This document shows, in pieces, positions 42,332-51,485 of a stretch of 64,000 nt of DNA. The DNA is from Leptospira yanagawae serovar Saopaulo str. Sao Paulo = ATCC 700523 (lineage in GTDB: Bacteria; Spirochaetota; Leptospiria; Leptospirales; Leptospiraceae): positions 1-64,000 of the forward strand of contig NZ_AOGX02000022.1 in NCBI RefSeq assembly GCF_000332475.2. Reading direction: 5' to 3'. The position numbers and the translations under genes are program-made. The notes beneath the pieces were generated by a model. That model did no database searches. It was not told the origin of the DNA and saw only the letters and a list, made by a program, of their open reading frames with translations. How positions within the stretch are numbered: position 1 is the first letter of the stretch; every line of letters begins with the position of its first letter.

Positions 42332-42931
42332 TCAGACCGTTAAACTCAAATTGGGATATTTCAAAAGAAGTCGTAGTAAATCCGATCTTGTGATGATTCC
42401 AATAGGTACATTATCGTCATTTACAATTGGCAAACAACCGATTCTTTCTTCTAATAATACTTTCGTAACTTGCCTAATCTCTGCTCCTGGAGATCCAACT
42501 AACACTCGTTTCGTCATAATGTCGGATACAGGCATTTCCCTCTCATAGGATTTGGTTTTATCCAATAAATCTCTGTCGGAAACAAAGCCCACAAGTTCAC
42601 CCATTTTGCCTGTGATGGGTAAGTGGCGGATTCCTTTTTCTAACATAAAATCAAGACATGTTTCAACGGAATCTTCTTTCTCTTTGGTATAAACGGGACT
42701 TGTCATCATTTCATGGAGGAAAAAAACAGGTTTTTCTGTAGGAAGCGAAGCCTCTTTGTAAACTTCTTTTGGATTTCTATGGAGGAAGGATCCCGTGGGT
42801 GAGGTATCGGGTTCTCCCTCTCCAATGGCACTCGGTGTCGATTGGCTGGTGGGATGGATTTTGGGAACCCGGTCTGGGTGTGTGAGAGGGGGATTGGGGG
42901 AAATTCGCCCATCATGGATCCAAAAGAACAT
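42332..42931 (-). CDS. Tandem CBS-domain protein
   Basis: 199 residues. The first 70 are proline-rich and low in structure, possibly a linker or targeting tail. Two CBS domains follow (about 75-130 and 137-195), with MMTSPVYTKEKEDSVETCLDFMLEKGIRHLPI, GFVSDRDLL, DIMTKRVLVGSPGAEIRQVTKVLLEERIGCLPIV and GIITRSDLLRLL. Such pairs bind adenine nucleotides and act as energy or stress sensors. GGTAGGG nine bases before the ATG supports the start. Divergent from the acyl-CoA synthetase operon. Confidence 0.88.
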   Translation of the reverse strand: MFFWIHDGRISPNPPLTHPDRVPKIHPTSQSTPSAIGEGEPDTSPTGSFLHRNPKEVYKEASLPTEKPVFFLHEMMTSPVYTKEKEDSVETCLDFMLEKGIRHLPITGKMGELVGFVSDRDLLDKTKSYEREMPVSDIMTKRVLVGSPGAEIRQVTKVLLEERIGCLPIVNDDNVPIGIITRSDLLRLLLKYPNLSLTV

Positions 42932-43053
42932 AATTATGCCCTACCTTTCTGAAAAGTTTGTCAAAAATAAGAAAAAACTTGCAAAAAACGAACAGTGGTT
43001 TTTTATCCATCCTACATTTCCAGTAAAAAGCACCAAATGAAAAGGCAAAGACC

Positions 43054-44955
43054 ATGAACCAAAACTACCAAATCCTCTACCATGCATTGGAATCCGTTGC
43101 AGCGAGCTTCCCAAACAAAGTATCGTTTCGGAAACGGAAGTCCACGACTGAATTTCCTGGGATCAGTTTTGGAGAATTGAAGGAGTTTGTCGACCAATTG
43201 ACTCTTGGATTCATCGATCTGGGTGTTGAAGTCGGAGATCGAATCGGATTTTTTTGTGATGCTTCTGTCAATTGGTTACGTACGGACCTTTCGATTTTAA
43301 CTGCTGGGGCAGTTGTGGTTCCGAGGGGAACAGACATCGTCCGAGAAGAAATTTTGTACATTTTGAATCATTCGGAAGCAAGGTTTCTCGTCGTGCAAAG
43401 ACCCAAAGACAAAAAGAGAGTGGAAGATTTGTTAGGTGAACTTCCTCATTTGAAACAGATTTTTGTTTTAGAAAATGAACAAGGTGAATTAATCACTGGA
43501 GATGATTCTATATTATCTCTTGTTGAAAAAGGTAAGTTGATCTCGAAATCAAATGGAAAACAAAGTTTAGAAAATCGAATCAAACAAATTGATCCCGATG
43601 CACTGGCAACTCTCATTTATACATCTGGTACAACTGGAAATCCTAAAGGAGTGATGTTATCACAAAAGGGATGGATTACTGCCATTCAAAATACGATCGC
43701 ACGATTGGATATGAATTCCAATGACAATGCTGTAAGTTTATTACCACCATGGCATGCGTTTGAAAGGGCCATTGAATATGCAGGGATATTTTTAGGATTG
43801 GATTTTTTAATATCCAATATGACGAGCCTTAAGGATGACCTTCGTGATTTCCGTCCTACTATATTTCCATCAGTTCCTAGAATTTGGGAATCTGTTTACA
43901 ATGGGATCATGGCAAAGGTTGCCAAAGAAGGTGGATTCAAAGAGAAATTATTTCATTTTTTCTTAAAAGTGGGAGCAACATGGGCTAAATACTATGCCAT
44001 GTTTATGGGATTTGAATTTGAAATCCAAAAACCAAATTTTTTGATTTCTTTTTGCAAACGTAGTTATGCGTTCTTCATTTTAATTTTACTTTCCCCACTT
44101 AAACTTTTGAGTATTAAAATTTTTTCTACCATCCATAAGGCGCTTGGAGGAAGGATTCGAATTTGTATCTCTGCTGGTTCCGCTTTACCAAGTGTGGTTG
44201 ATGGATTTTTGTCTGCTATCGGTTTGAAGGTTTTAGAAGGGTATGGTATGACAGAAACATCGGCTGTTGTATCCATTCGCTCCAACTCCAAACCCACAAA
44301 AGGAACCGTTGGCATTCCCATTGATGGTTACAACATTCGTTTGAAAGACGACACAGGAAAAATCCTTACAAAAACTGGCGAAAAAGGTACTCTTTGGATC
44401 AAATCAAAACAAATTTTGAAAGGTTATTACAAACGACCTGAACTAAACCAAGTGGTATTTGATGCAGATGGATTTTTTGATACCGGAGATCTCATGATGA
44501 TTTCCCATCGAAATGAACTCGTGTTTGCTGGTAGATCGAAAGATACCATTGCTCTGATTGGAGGAGAAAATGTTGAGCCAATCCCAATCGAAGACAAACT
44601 TTTAACTTCACCTTACATTGACCAGGTTATGGTTGTAGGACATGATAAAAAAACATTGGCTGCCCTTATTGTTCCAAATTTTGAAGCCGTTGAAGCAAAA
44701 ATAACAGGGATTTCCAAGGAAAAAGCTCAGGATTGGAATTCAAATCCTATGGTAAGGGAGTTGTTTCGGAAAGAAATTTCAAAAATCATTTCGCGAGAAA
44801 ACGGATTTAAATCCTTTGAAATGATTCCAGCTAATAATTTTTATGTGGTTCCAAGGCCATTTGATCCAGATGTAGAAATGACTCGAACTCTTAAGATGAA
44901 ACGAAACATCATTTCAGATGTTTTCGCAAAACAAATTGAAGGAATTTACCAATGA
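43054..44955 (+). CDS. Long-chain fatty-acid-CoA ligase
   Basis: 633 residues. ANL superfamily adenylating enzyme: P-loop-like LIYTSGTTGNPKGVMLS near 190-206, the A5 motif EGYGMTETSAVV, the A8-type GFFDTGDLMMIS with the following hinge, and a C-terminal lid ending MTRTLKMKRN. It has the acyl-CoA synthetase insert with hydrophobic residues (LLSPLKLLSIKIF). It activates long-chain fatty acids to acyl-CoA with ATP, feeding the dehydrogenase in the next gene, which overlaps it by four bases (ATGA). Confidence 0.93.
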   Translation: MNQNYQILYHALESVAASFPNKVSFRKRKSTTEFPGISFGELKEFVDQLTLGFIDLGVEVGDRIGFFCDASVNWLRTDLSILTAGAVVVPRGTDIVREEILYILNHSEARFLVVQRPKDKKRVEDLLGELPHLKQIFVLENEQGELITGDDSILSLVEKGKLISKSNGKQSLENRIKQIDPDALATLIYTSGTTGNPKGVMLSQKGWITAIQNTIARLDMNSNDNAVSLLPPWHAFERAIEYAGIFLGLDFLISNMTSLKDDLRDFRPTIFPSVPRIWESVYNGIMAKVAKEGGFKEKLFHFFLKVGATWAKYYAMFMGFEFEIQKPNFLISFCKRSYAFFILILLSPLKLLSIKIFSTIHKALGGRIRICISAGSALPSVVDGFLSAIGLKVLEGYGMTETSAVVSIRSNSKPTKGTVGIPIDGYNIRLKDDTGKILTKTGEKGTLWIKSKQILKGYYKRPELNQVVFDADGFFDTGDLMMISHRNELVFAGRSKDTIALIGGENVEPIPIEDKLLTSPYIDQVMVVGHDKKTLAALIVPNFEAVEAKITGISKEKAQDWNSNPMVRELFRKEISKIISRENGFKSFEMIPANNFYVVPRPFDPDVEMTRTLKMKRNIISDVFAKQIEGIYQ

Positions 44956-46526
44956 TCAATCCAAAACTAAATCCTTATTTAGGTGATGAGGAAAGAAGTT
45001 TTTATAATACAGTATTCCAATTTTCAGAAGAAAAAGTATTTCCTTCTTCTGAGGAGAGGGATGAAAAGGAAATTTGGTCTGACGAACTATGGAAGGAATT
45101 TTCCAAGGCTGGTTTAACAGGTCTTACCATACCACAAGAATATGGTGGGGAAGGGGCGAGTTGTCTATTGTGTTCGATTGCAACAGATGCATTTGCATCA
45201 GGTTCACTCGATGGTGGAATCGGTTTGTCATGGGTTGCCCATTTAGTGATCGGAACCATGCCCATCGTTTTCCAAGGAACGGAAGCACAAAAAACAAAAT
45301 ATCTCACCAAACTTGCGACAGGTGAATGGATGGCTGGTTTTGCTCTCACAGAACCTGCTTCTGGATCCGATGCAGCATCTCTACTCACAAGAGCAGAAGA
45401 GGTGGAAGGTGGATGGAAATTAAATGGATCCAAAACATTTATCACCAATGGACCTGTTGGACAAGTGTTTGTAGTGATGGCAAGAACTTCCGAAAAAGGA
45501 AGAGGGCCGATGGGAATCTCAGCCTTTATCGTGGAGAGTCATACTCCTGGTTTTAAAGTAAGTAAAGTTCTAAAAAAACTAGGGCATCATACTTCAATGA
45601 CAGCTGAGTTAGTATTTGAAGATATGGTGATTCCAAAGGAAAATTTACTTGGGCCACTAAACACTGGTTTTATGCGGATTGGGAAAGAAACTTTGGAATG
45701 GGAGCGAACTGTTTTTGTAGCAGGTCTTGCTGGTGCCATGGAGTTCTGTTTTCGGAAAGGGATTCGTTATGCAAATGAGAGAATCCAATTTGGTAAATCC
45801 ATTTCGAGTTTTTATGGAATGCAAGATATCCTAGTTAGGAATTGGGTCTACATCCAAGCGGCAAGAAGGTTGATTTATTGGGTGGCCGAACGAAAAGATA
45901 GAGGCATTCCTTCTCCATTAGAGAGTAGTTTGGGAAAGTTAATTTCATCGGAACTTGCTGAAGATGTAGCAAAGGATACAGTGCAACTCTTTGGTGGGTA
46001 TGGTTATATGAAAGAGTATGCGGTAGAACGATTTTACCGGGATGTAAAACTCGGAACCATAGGTGGAGGAACAAGCGAAATCCAAAGGTCAATTATCTCT
46101 TCTTTGTATTCCGGAAAAGAGAAATTCCAAAAGGAATTTGGTAGGATTGAGTCTCCAAAAAACCAAGCTGATGGGATACAAAATTTGCTTTTCGAAATCA
46201 TTTTAAAAATGGATGGAGAAACCAATCGTAAAAAACAACAGTCAATTGAATTTGCTTTTGCTGATGTTTTATCTGTGTTTGTGATCCTCTTTTTGTCCGA
46301 AATTGATACTGACAAAACAATAGAATCTTATCCTAGAGAAGAAAAAATGATAGATCGGAAGTTACTTTCGTATTATCTTGTGGGGAAGTATTTGATGTCT
46401 ATGAGCCGACTCAATCCATTTGTTCCAAAGGAGCTCACTGAGCTTTGGTCCCTTTATCGTGATTTGGGTGCAAACATTGAGGAAACAGTCAATTGTCGTT
46501 TTGCGACATTACAGGAGTTAACATAA
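44952..46526 (+). CDS. Acyl-CoA dehydrogenase
   Basis: 524 residues, longer than the usual 380-400, with an additional C-terminal helical region (about 400-524). Acyl-CoA dehydrogenase fold: GLSWVAHLVIG, GFALTEPASGSDAASL, the FAD-binding GSKTFITNG, and FGGYGYMKEYAVERFYRDVKLGTIGGGTSEIQR. The Glu of the YEGT motif is Gly here, so the base is likely the Glu in TLEWERT, as in long-chain and isovaleryl types (inference). It oxidises acyl-CoA to trans-2-enoyl-CoA and is translated coupled to the ligase. Confidence 0.92.
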   Translation: MINPKLNPYLGDEERSFYNTVFQFSEEKVFPSSEERDEKEIWSDELWKEFSKAGLTGLTIPQEYGGEGASCLLCSIATDAFASGSLDGGIGLSWVAHLVIGTMPIVFQGTEAQKTKYLTKLATGEWMAGFALTEPASGSDAASLLTRAEEVEGGWKLNGSKTFITNGPVGQVFVVMARTSEKGRGPMGISAFIVESHTPGFKVSKVLKKLGHHTSMTAELVFEDMVIPKENLLGPLNTGFMRIGKETLEWERTVFVAGLAGAMEFCFRKGIRYANERIQFGKSISSFYGMQDILVRNWVYIQAARRLIYWVAERKDRGIPSPLESSLGKLISSELAEDVAKDTVQLFGGYGYMKEYAVERFYRDVKLGTIGGGTSEIQRSIISSLYSGKEKFQKEFGRIESPKNQADGIQNLLFEIILKMDGETNRKKQQSIEFAFADVLSVFVILFLSEIDTDKTIESYPREEKMIDRKLLSYYLVGKYLMSMSRLNPFVPKELTELWSLYRDLGANIEETVNCRFATLQELT

Positions 46527-46529
46527 ATT

Positions 46530-47771
46530 GTGAAAGCAGCAGCCCGAATTGCGATTTTTTATTTGTTTTTCGGGTTTCTCTGGATTTACTTTTCAGATTA
46601 CGACATTTCCCTTCTTTTCCAATCTGCAGAAGATACAAGAGAGATTCAAAGTTTTAAAGGTTGGGGTTTTGTTTCTGTTTCAGCATTTATCATTTACATT
46701 TTACTCGTTCGCGAATTAAAAAATCAAAAAAAAGTTTTGTCTGAGAAGTTTGAATCAGACCAATTATTCCAAGTGATTTTAGAACGAATTGAAGACGCTG
46801 TGATTGTTTTCAATTTAGACACTTGGAAAATTGATTTTCTTAGCGAACAAGTTTGTCGGTTATTTGATATCAAAACAGAAGATATCATCGCCAATCCCAG
46901 ATTATTGATAGACCAAGTGTTCGAAGCCGATCGCGCCAGGATGTCTCATATTTGGATGAACCAATTGAAGGAAAATCATACTGGTTTACTCTATCGCATC
47001 CAGATGAAAGACGGAAAAATCAAATGGGCATTGGAACATAGACTTTTTATTCCTTCCAAAGATGGAAGTCCTAATAAAGCCGTCGCTGTGATTTCGGATA
47101 TGACAAGTTACATGGAGAACCAAACCAAACTTGAACAATCCCTGAAAGAAAATGAAACATTACTTACAGAAGTGCACCATCGTGTAAAAAACAATTTGGC
47201 TGTTATCATTTCCTTTTTGCAACTTCAAGTGTATTCTTCTCCAAGAGAAACAGCAGACATTTTGGAACAAAGTATTGTACGAATCAAAGCCATTGCCCTC
47301 GTACATGAAAAATTATACAGTGGAAAAAATTTATCTGGTTTAAGTTCGGTTGATTATATCACAAGCCTTGTTGAAAATATCAAACTTATGTATATGAGAT
47401 CGGATATATCAATTGAATTAGAAATTCAAAAGATGGAGTTTAACATTATTGATGCGATTCCAATGGGTCTTATGATCACGGAGATGTTAACAAATAGTTT
47501 CAGACATGCATTCAAAGTAACAAAACCAGATGCTCAAATTAAAATTGAATTTGTTGTAAATGAAAATCATCAAATTGAACTAAAGTATCGAGACAATGGA
47601 GTTGGATTTCCAGAAGGTTTTGATTACCATAAAGCAGAAACCATTGGATTATCAGTGATATTTTCATTATCAAGCCAATTAAATGGAAAAGAAGTGAGTT
47701 GTATTTCAAAACCCAACGAAGGTGTTTTTTATCATTTTTCATTTTCACCTAAAAAAACAAATTCAAAGTGA
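46530..47771 (+). CDS. PAS-HisKA_2 sensor histidine kinase
   Basis: 413 residues, GTG start three bases after the dehydrogenase stop. Two N-terminal membrane helices (FYLFFGFLWIYF and VSVSAFIIYILLV) bracket a short periplasmic loop. A PAS domain (about 75-195) is followed by HisKA_2 with TEVHHRVKNNLAVIISFLQLQ (phospho-His) and an HATPase domain with MLTNSFRHAFK and YRDNGVGFPEGF. HisKA_2 kinases usually act with a separate receiver, and none is adjacent. It sits inside a fatty-acid operon, so it may sense lipid or redox state. Confidence 0.88.
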   Translation: MKAAARIAIFYLFFGFLWIYFSDYDISLLFQSAEDTREIQSFKGWGFVSVSAFIIYILLVRELKNQKKVLSEKFESDQLFQVILERIEDAVIVFNLDTWKIDFLSEQVCRLFDIKTEDIIANPRLLIDQVFEADRARMSHIWMNQLKENHTGLLYRIQMKDGKIKWALEHRLFIPSKDGSPNKAVAVISDMTSYMENQTKLEQSLKENETLLTEVHHRVKNNLAVIISFLQLQVYSSPRETADILEQSIVRIKAIALVHEKLYSGKNLSGLSSVDYITSLVENIKLMYMRSDISIELEIQKMEFNIIDAIPMGLMITEMLTNSFRHAFKVTKPDAQIKIEFVVNENHQIELKYRDNGVGFPEGFDYHKAETIGLSVIFSLSSQLNGKEVSCISKPNEGVFYHFSFSPKKTNSK

Positions 47772-47803
47772 TCAATTTGATTCATCGATAATTGCAGGTA
47801 AAT

Positions 47804-48226
47804 ATGTACACAAAAGGAAAAAGTTATTCAGAAATTCAATTAGGAGAAAAAGCTTCGTTCACGAAAACAATTTCAGAAACAGATGTTTATCTTTTCGCTG
47901 GTATCAGCGGTGATTTCAATCCATTACACGTTGATGAGGAATATGCAAAATCCACCGTGTTTGGTACAAGGATTGCTCATGGAGGTCTCGCTGCATCGTT
48001 ACTTGCGCCTGTTCTTGGTATGAAATTGCCTGGGCTCGGAACTGTTGCTTTGGAAACTACAACCAAGTTTCGCAAACCAGTTTATTTTGGAGATACGATC
48101 ACATGTCTCGTGGAGGTAGTAGAAAAAGTAGAACGTTTGAAAGCAGTTAAAATGAAAATTGTTTGGACCAACCAAAAAGGCGAAGTGGTCACGAAAGGTG
48201 AAACTTTGGTCATTCCTCCCGGTTGA
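47804..48226 (+). CDS. MaoC-like (R)-specific enoyl-CoA hydratase
   Basis: 140 residues from the ATG at 47804, after CAGGT. The hot-dog fold carries the hydratase-2 motif: FAGISGDFNPLHVDEEYAKSTVFGTRIAHGGLAAS, with the catalytic Asp and His in DFNPLH. Such proteins convert trans-2-enoyl-CoA to (R)-3-hydroxyacyl-CoA, linking beta-oxidation with hydroxyacid or polymer pathways. It follows the ligase and dehydrogenase (with the kinase between). Its last 17 bases overlap the convergent DUF1292 gene. Confidence 0.9.
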   Translation: MYTKGKSYSEIQLGEKASFTKTISETDVYLFAGISGDFNPLHVDEEYAKSTVFGTRIAHGGLAASLLAPVLGMKLPGLGTVALETTTKFRKPVYFGDTITCLVEVVEKVERLKAVKMKIVWTNQKGEVVTKGETLVIPPG

Positions 48227-48575
48227 GAAACTGGCCAACCAATCCAATTTCATCTTCAACAAACTCCCGAATTTCTTCCAGTTCGTCGATATCCAAAATT
48301 TCCTCTAATATTTCTTCTCCTGCTTCATCTTGTCCTAATCTCATCACAATATAACCAGGAACGTCTGAATCGGGATCATCCATCTCCACATTTACAAATT
48401 GGTATTCTTGTTCCGTACTTGGTATAAAAACTAAATAATCATTTCCCAATAAAGAAAATGAATAAAACACTTCCCATTGGTAACTATTTCCTTTTTCATC
48501 CACCAAATCGATTTCTTCCGTGGTTCGATTTGGCAAAAAATCATCTGCTTGGAATCCAAAATCTTTGGCATCCAT
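48210..48575 (-). CDS. DUF1292-like acidic protein
   Basis: 121 residues, strongly acidic. The core IDLVDEKGNSYQWEVFYSFSLLGNDYLVFIP, followed by DEAGEEILEEILDIDELEEIREFVEDE, fits DUF1292 proteins, which usually have 90-120 residues and unknown function. Its start overlaps the stop of the HNH gene upstream by one base, so the two are probably co-transcribed. The convergent MaoC gene overlaps its 3' end. Confidence 0.72.
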   Translation of the reverse strand: MDAKDFGFQADDFLPNRTTEEIDLVDEKGNSYQWEVFYSFSLLGNDYLVFIPSTEQEYQFVNVEMDDPDSDVPGYIVMRLGQDEAGEEILEEILDIDELEEIREFVEDEIGLVGQFLNREE

Positions 48576-48868
48576 TATTGGAAAAATTCCTTCTCAAATG
48601 GTAAACTGTGCTTTTTTTTGGAATTACATTCTTTACAAGAAGGAACCAAGTTTGCTTTTACAGACTTTCCTCCTCGTATAAGTGGTATTAGATGGTCCAT
48701 TGTCAATTCCTCAACCTTGAATTTTTTTCCACAGTAGTGGCAAATGCCTGAAGCACGTTTATTTTTCCACCAGGCAGTGTTTTTTAAATCCTTCGCTTTT
48801 TTTCGTTCTCGTTTGATTTCTTCGTCGCTGATATCCGAAAAAAAAGGTTCGAGTGGTGGTTCCATCAT
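48575..48868 (-). CDS. HNH endonuclease family protein
   Basis: 97 residues. A compact HNH domain: CHYCGKKF (first zinc pair), LTMDHLIPLIRGG with the catalytic His, NLVPSCKECN with the second Cys pair and the Asn. Stand-alone proteins of this size are common nucleases or structural relatives of DNA-repair and defence proteins. No toxin partner, restriction gene or phage is near. It is translationally adjacent to the DUF1292-like gene and divergent from the acyltransferase. Confidence 0.88.
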   Translation of the reverse strand: MMEPPLEPFFSDISDEEIKRERKKAKDLKNTAWWKNKRASGICHYCGKKFKVEELTMDHLIPLIRGGKSVKANLVPSCKECNSKKKHSLPFEKEFFQ

Positions 48869-48918
48869 TGTTTAAAAAAAATCTGTTTTTTTCTCTTCGT
48901 CAAGAAAAAGATGGTGGA

Positions 48919-50031
48919 ATGGGACGACTCATTTACCTGGACAATTTACGTTCGTTTGCGTTACTGCTTGGCATCGTATTCCATTCTGCCATCGTGTATG
49001 CAGCAGAGATTCAATATGCAATCCAAACGATTGAAAGGAGTGAAATCCTATCTTATTTTTGTTATTGGATCCATAGTTTTCGGATGCCAATGTTTTATAT
49101 GATTTCAGGTTTTTTTTCTGCCATGGTTGTAGAAAAAAAAGGCACTGGATTCTATTTTGAAGGTAGATTAAGAAGAGTTCTCATCCCAACTTTATTTGGT
49201 CTTTTGTTTTTGGCTCCTATCCAATACTTTTTAATGGAAAAAACAAAAATCCCAAACATCAGTCTTGTGGATTTTTTAATTCATTTTTTTACCAAAGAAA
49301 AATTCCAACATTCACATATTTGGTTTTTAGTAGACCTATTTTGTTTTAGTATGTTGTATCTTTTACTCCACAAATGGATTTTTAAAATCATTGATTGGAA
49401 GGGTTGGAGGGATTTCCCATTTCGATTTTTGATCCTTTTTTTGTTTTGTTTTTTATTTGTATTAGGTTCTCATACACAATTCGGGAAAGGGGAATCTTAT
49501 TTTGGAATTTTTAAACTTACGTTTTTGTATCAGTTTTCTTTTTTTACTGCGGGAGTATTTTCGTATTTCTGGAAGGATGTTTTTTTCCAAAAGCCATCTT
49601 CACCTTACAAAACCATTGCGATTTTCCTTTGGGCTTTGGTATTTTCTTTATTACTGATGGACTTTGAAATTTCAGATCCACTCTGGATTTATTTTTCTTA
49701 CGCGAATCCATGGTACAGAACATTCCATATCTTTTTATGGGTCACTTCACCTTATTTGTGGACTTTGTTTTTTGTGAGAGTTTTCCTTCGTTTCGGAAAT
49801 GAAGAAGGGAAGGTTGGAGGGTATATCATCGAAGCTAGTTTGCCGATTTATCTCGTCCACCATCCCATCTCATTAGTGTTTGCATTTTATGTGAAGGAAC
49901 TTTCCTTCCCTTTATGGGAAAAATTTTTACTTCACAATTTGGTTGTGTTATGCCTTAGTTTTTTTCTCTATCACTGTTTCATCCAAAAGTACAAACCATT
50001 ACGATTTTTGTTTGGGTTAAAACTAAATTAG
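48919..50031 (+). CDS. Acyltransferase 3 family membrane protein
   Basis: About 370 residues from the ATG at 48919 (frame open from 48853, which would overlap the HNH gene). Ten or so membrane helices. The acyltransferase 3 signature RLIYLDNLRSFALLLGIVFHSAIVY near the start carries the conserved RxxxxDxLR-like region and His. RMPMFYMISGFFSAM and HIWFLVDLFCF follow. Such enzymes acylate sugars, lipids or peptides at the membrane (OafA-like). Substrate unknown. It ends in a four-base overlap with the convergent amine oxidase. Confidence 0.85.
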   Translation: MGRLIYLDNLRSFALLLGIVFHSAIVYAAEIQYAIQTIERSEILSYFCYWIHSFRMPMFYMISGFFSAMVVEKKGTGFYFEGRLRRVLIPTLFGLLFLAPIQYFLMEKTKIPNISLVDFLIHFFTKEKFQHSHIWFLVDLFCFSMLYLLLHKWIFKIIDWKGWRDFPFRFLILFLFCFLFVLGSHTQFGKGESYFGIFKLTFLYQFSFFTAGVFSYFWKDVFFQKPSSPYKTIAIFLWALVFSLLLMDFEISDPLWIYFSYANPWYRTFHIFLWVTSPYLWTLFFVRVFLRFGNEEGKVGGYIIEASLPIYLVHHPISLVFAFYVKELSFPLWEKFLLHNLVVLCLSFFLYHCFIQKYKPLRFLFGLKLN

Positions 50032-51404
50032 GTTTTACTAATGGCTTGTATGGCAGAGGCAACTGCTGAGTCCATACTTCCAGTATGTAATGCCAAATGT
50101 TCTCCTGCAAAAAACACACGTTCAAATGGTTCATTCCATACATCTTTGATTCCGTAACTTCCTGGTGGGAAAAGGGAAACAAAGCCTGGCCTGCCTGTTG
50201 ATTTTTGAAAGCTGTGAAAATGGAAAGGGTTTTCTGCGATTAAGTCTAAATTTCCCACTTCTTCTAAAGCCGACACCATGAGATTTTTTTTCTGACGATC
50301 AGTCCCTTTTTCAAAGAGTGAGGCTTTGTCTCCAGTAGAAATGGAGGTAAGAGCCGTTATGTTCGATCCCATTGCTAAATCCGATACATACAATGTTTCG
50401 GCTGCTGTAGTGGTGTTCTGGAAAAAATTGGATAGGTTTGCATTTGATTTCACAAAACATAAATTTTTAGAAATTTTTCCAGTTTGCATCCGAAGTGCTG
50501 AATAAATTAAATCTTTTGGTAAGGTTGGAGTCCATTTGATATCCAGTAATGCAGAAGTTGGTAGTGTACAAACCACCAAATTACCTTTGAGTGAACGCCC
50601 TGATTGGAGTTCCACACTCACTTGATTTTTTTGTTGTGAAACTTTGACAGCCGTTTCTCCAGTGAGTAACTCCTGGCCTTTCAATTGTGAAACCAAGGAT
50701 TGGATGATTTGGAAGGCTCCGGCCTTCACTTGGTATTTGGGTTTTAAAGCAGATTGCAGTGCAGACAAGTCATCAAGCACAGACTCACTTGAAATTTGGT
50801 TTAGATCGGCACCTAAAATGATCCGGTACAAATCATTCATGGATTGGATTTCATCTTCTGATAGTCCTTGGTAGCGAGCATAAGACGAAAAATTAATTTT
50901 ATCCAAACCTTGTTTTTGGTTCGCACCAAGTGATTTGTGTAAGTCGATCACTTTATCGAGTGTATCTATAGAGGTGCTTGAGATTTTATGGTATTCTTGG
51001 TTTGCCTTGGTGAGAGAAAATCGATCTGCAATATTGGAATTTACTAATTCCAAACCTAGTTGTTTCACCAAACTTTTGATATCTGTTTGGTTTTCGCTAA
51101 TCCATTCCCCACCTAAGTCTTGTACAATTCCTAGTTCAGGGTTCTGGTAGGTGGCAATCCTTCCTCCAAAATTTTCTCCTCGTTCAACAACAGTTACATC
51201 ATATCCAGTTTGTTTGAGTAAATAAGCTGAATAAAGGCCGGCAAGTCCTCCTCCAAGAATGATGGCTCGTTTGCCTCCAGTTGGCTTCGGTTTTGTTTCG
51301 GCAGTCACAACTCCTGTGGATTGTCCGAAGTATTTTTTAGGAAAGAGGAGGCTCACTCCTGCGGCAGTAACAGTCAAATTTTTGAGGAATGTTTTTCGAT
51401 TCAT
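50028..51404 (-). CDS. Flavin-containing amine oxidase
   Basis: 458 residues from the ATG at 51404, with AGGGGAAAG upstream. A hydrophobic N-terminal signal precedes the FAD dinucleotide fold: RAIILGGGLAGLYSAYLL, DVTVVERGENFGGRI and the C-terminal FFAGEHLALHTGSMDSAVASA. This matches the monoamine oxidase family, which oxidises amines with FAD. The signal suggests secretion, possibly by a Tat-like route, but no twin Arg is seen. Single gene divergent from the DISM sensor gene. Confidence 0.88.
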   Translation of the reverse strand: MNRKTFLKNLTVTAAGVSLLFPKKYFGQSTGVVTAETKPKPTGGKRAIILGGGLAGLYSAYLLKQTGYDVTVVERGENFGGRIATYQNPELGIVQDLGGEWISENQTDIKSLVKQLGLELVNSNIADRFSLTKANQEYHKISSTSIDTLDKVIDLHKSLGANQKQGLDKINFSSYARYQGLSEDEIQSMNDLYRIILGADLNQISSESVLDDLSALQSALKPKYQVKAGAFQIIQSLVSQLKGQELLTGETAVKVSQQKNQVSVELQSGRSLKGNLVVCTLPTSALLDIKWTPTLPKDLIYSALRMQTGKISKNLCFVKSNANLSNFFQNTTTAAETLYVSDLAMGSNITALTSISTGDKASLFEKGTDRQKKNLMVSALEEVGNLDLIAENPFHFHSFQKSTGRPGFVSLFPPGSYGIKDVWNEPFERVFFAGEHLALHTGSMDSAVASAIQAISKT

Positions 51405-51485
51405 AGAACTTTCCCCTATTTTACCACTCAAAACAAAAAAGGCTAGAAAAATTACAAAAATAGAATCTATTGACTTTGGCTTTTT

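Noticed and set aside
48575..48868. HNH gene as part of a defence system
   Set aside because: No restriction, toxin or phage gene is adjacent; the neighbours are a DUF1292-like protein and an acyltransferase.
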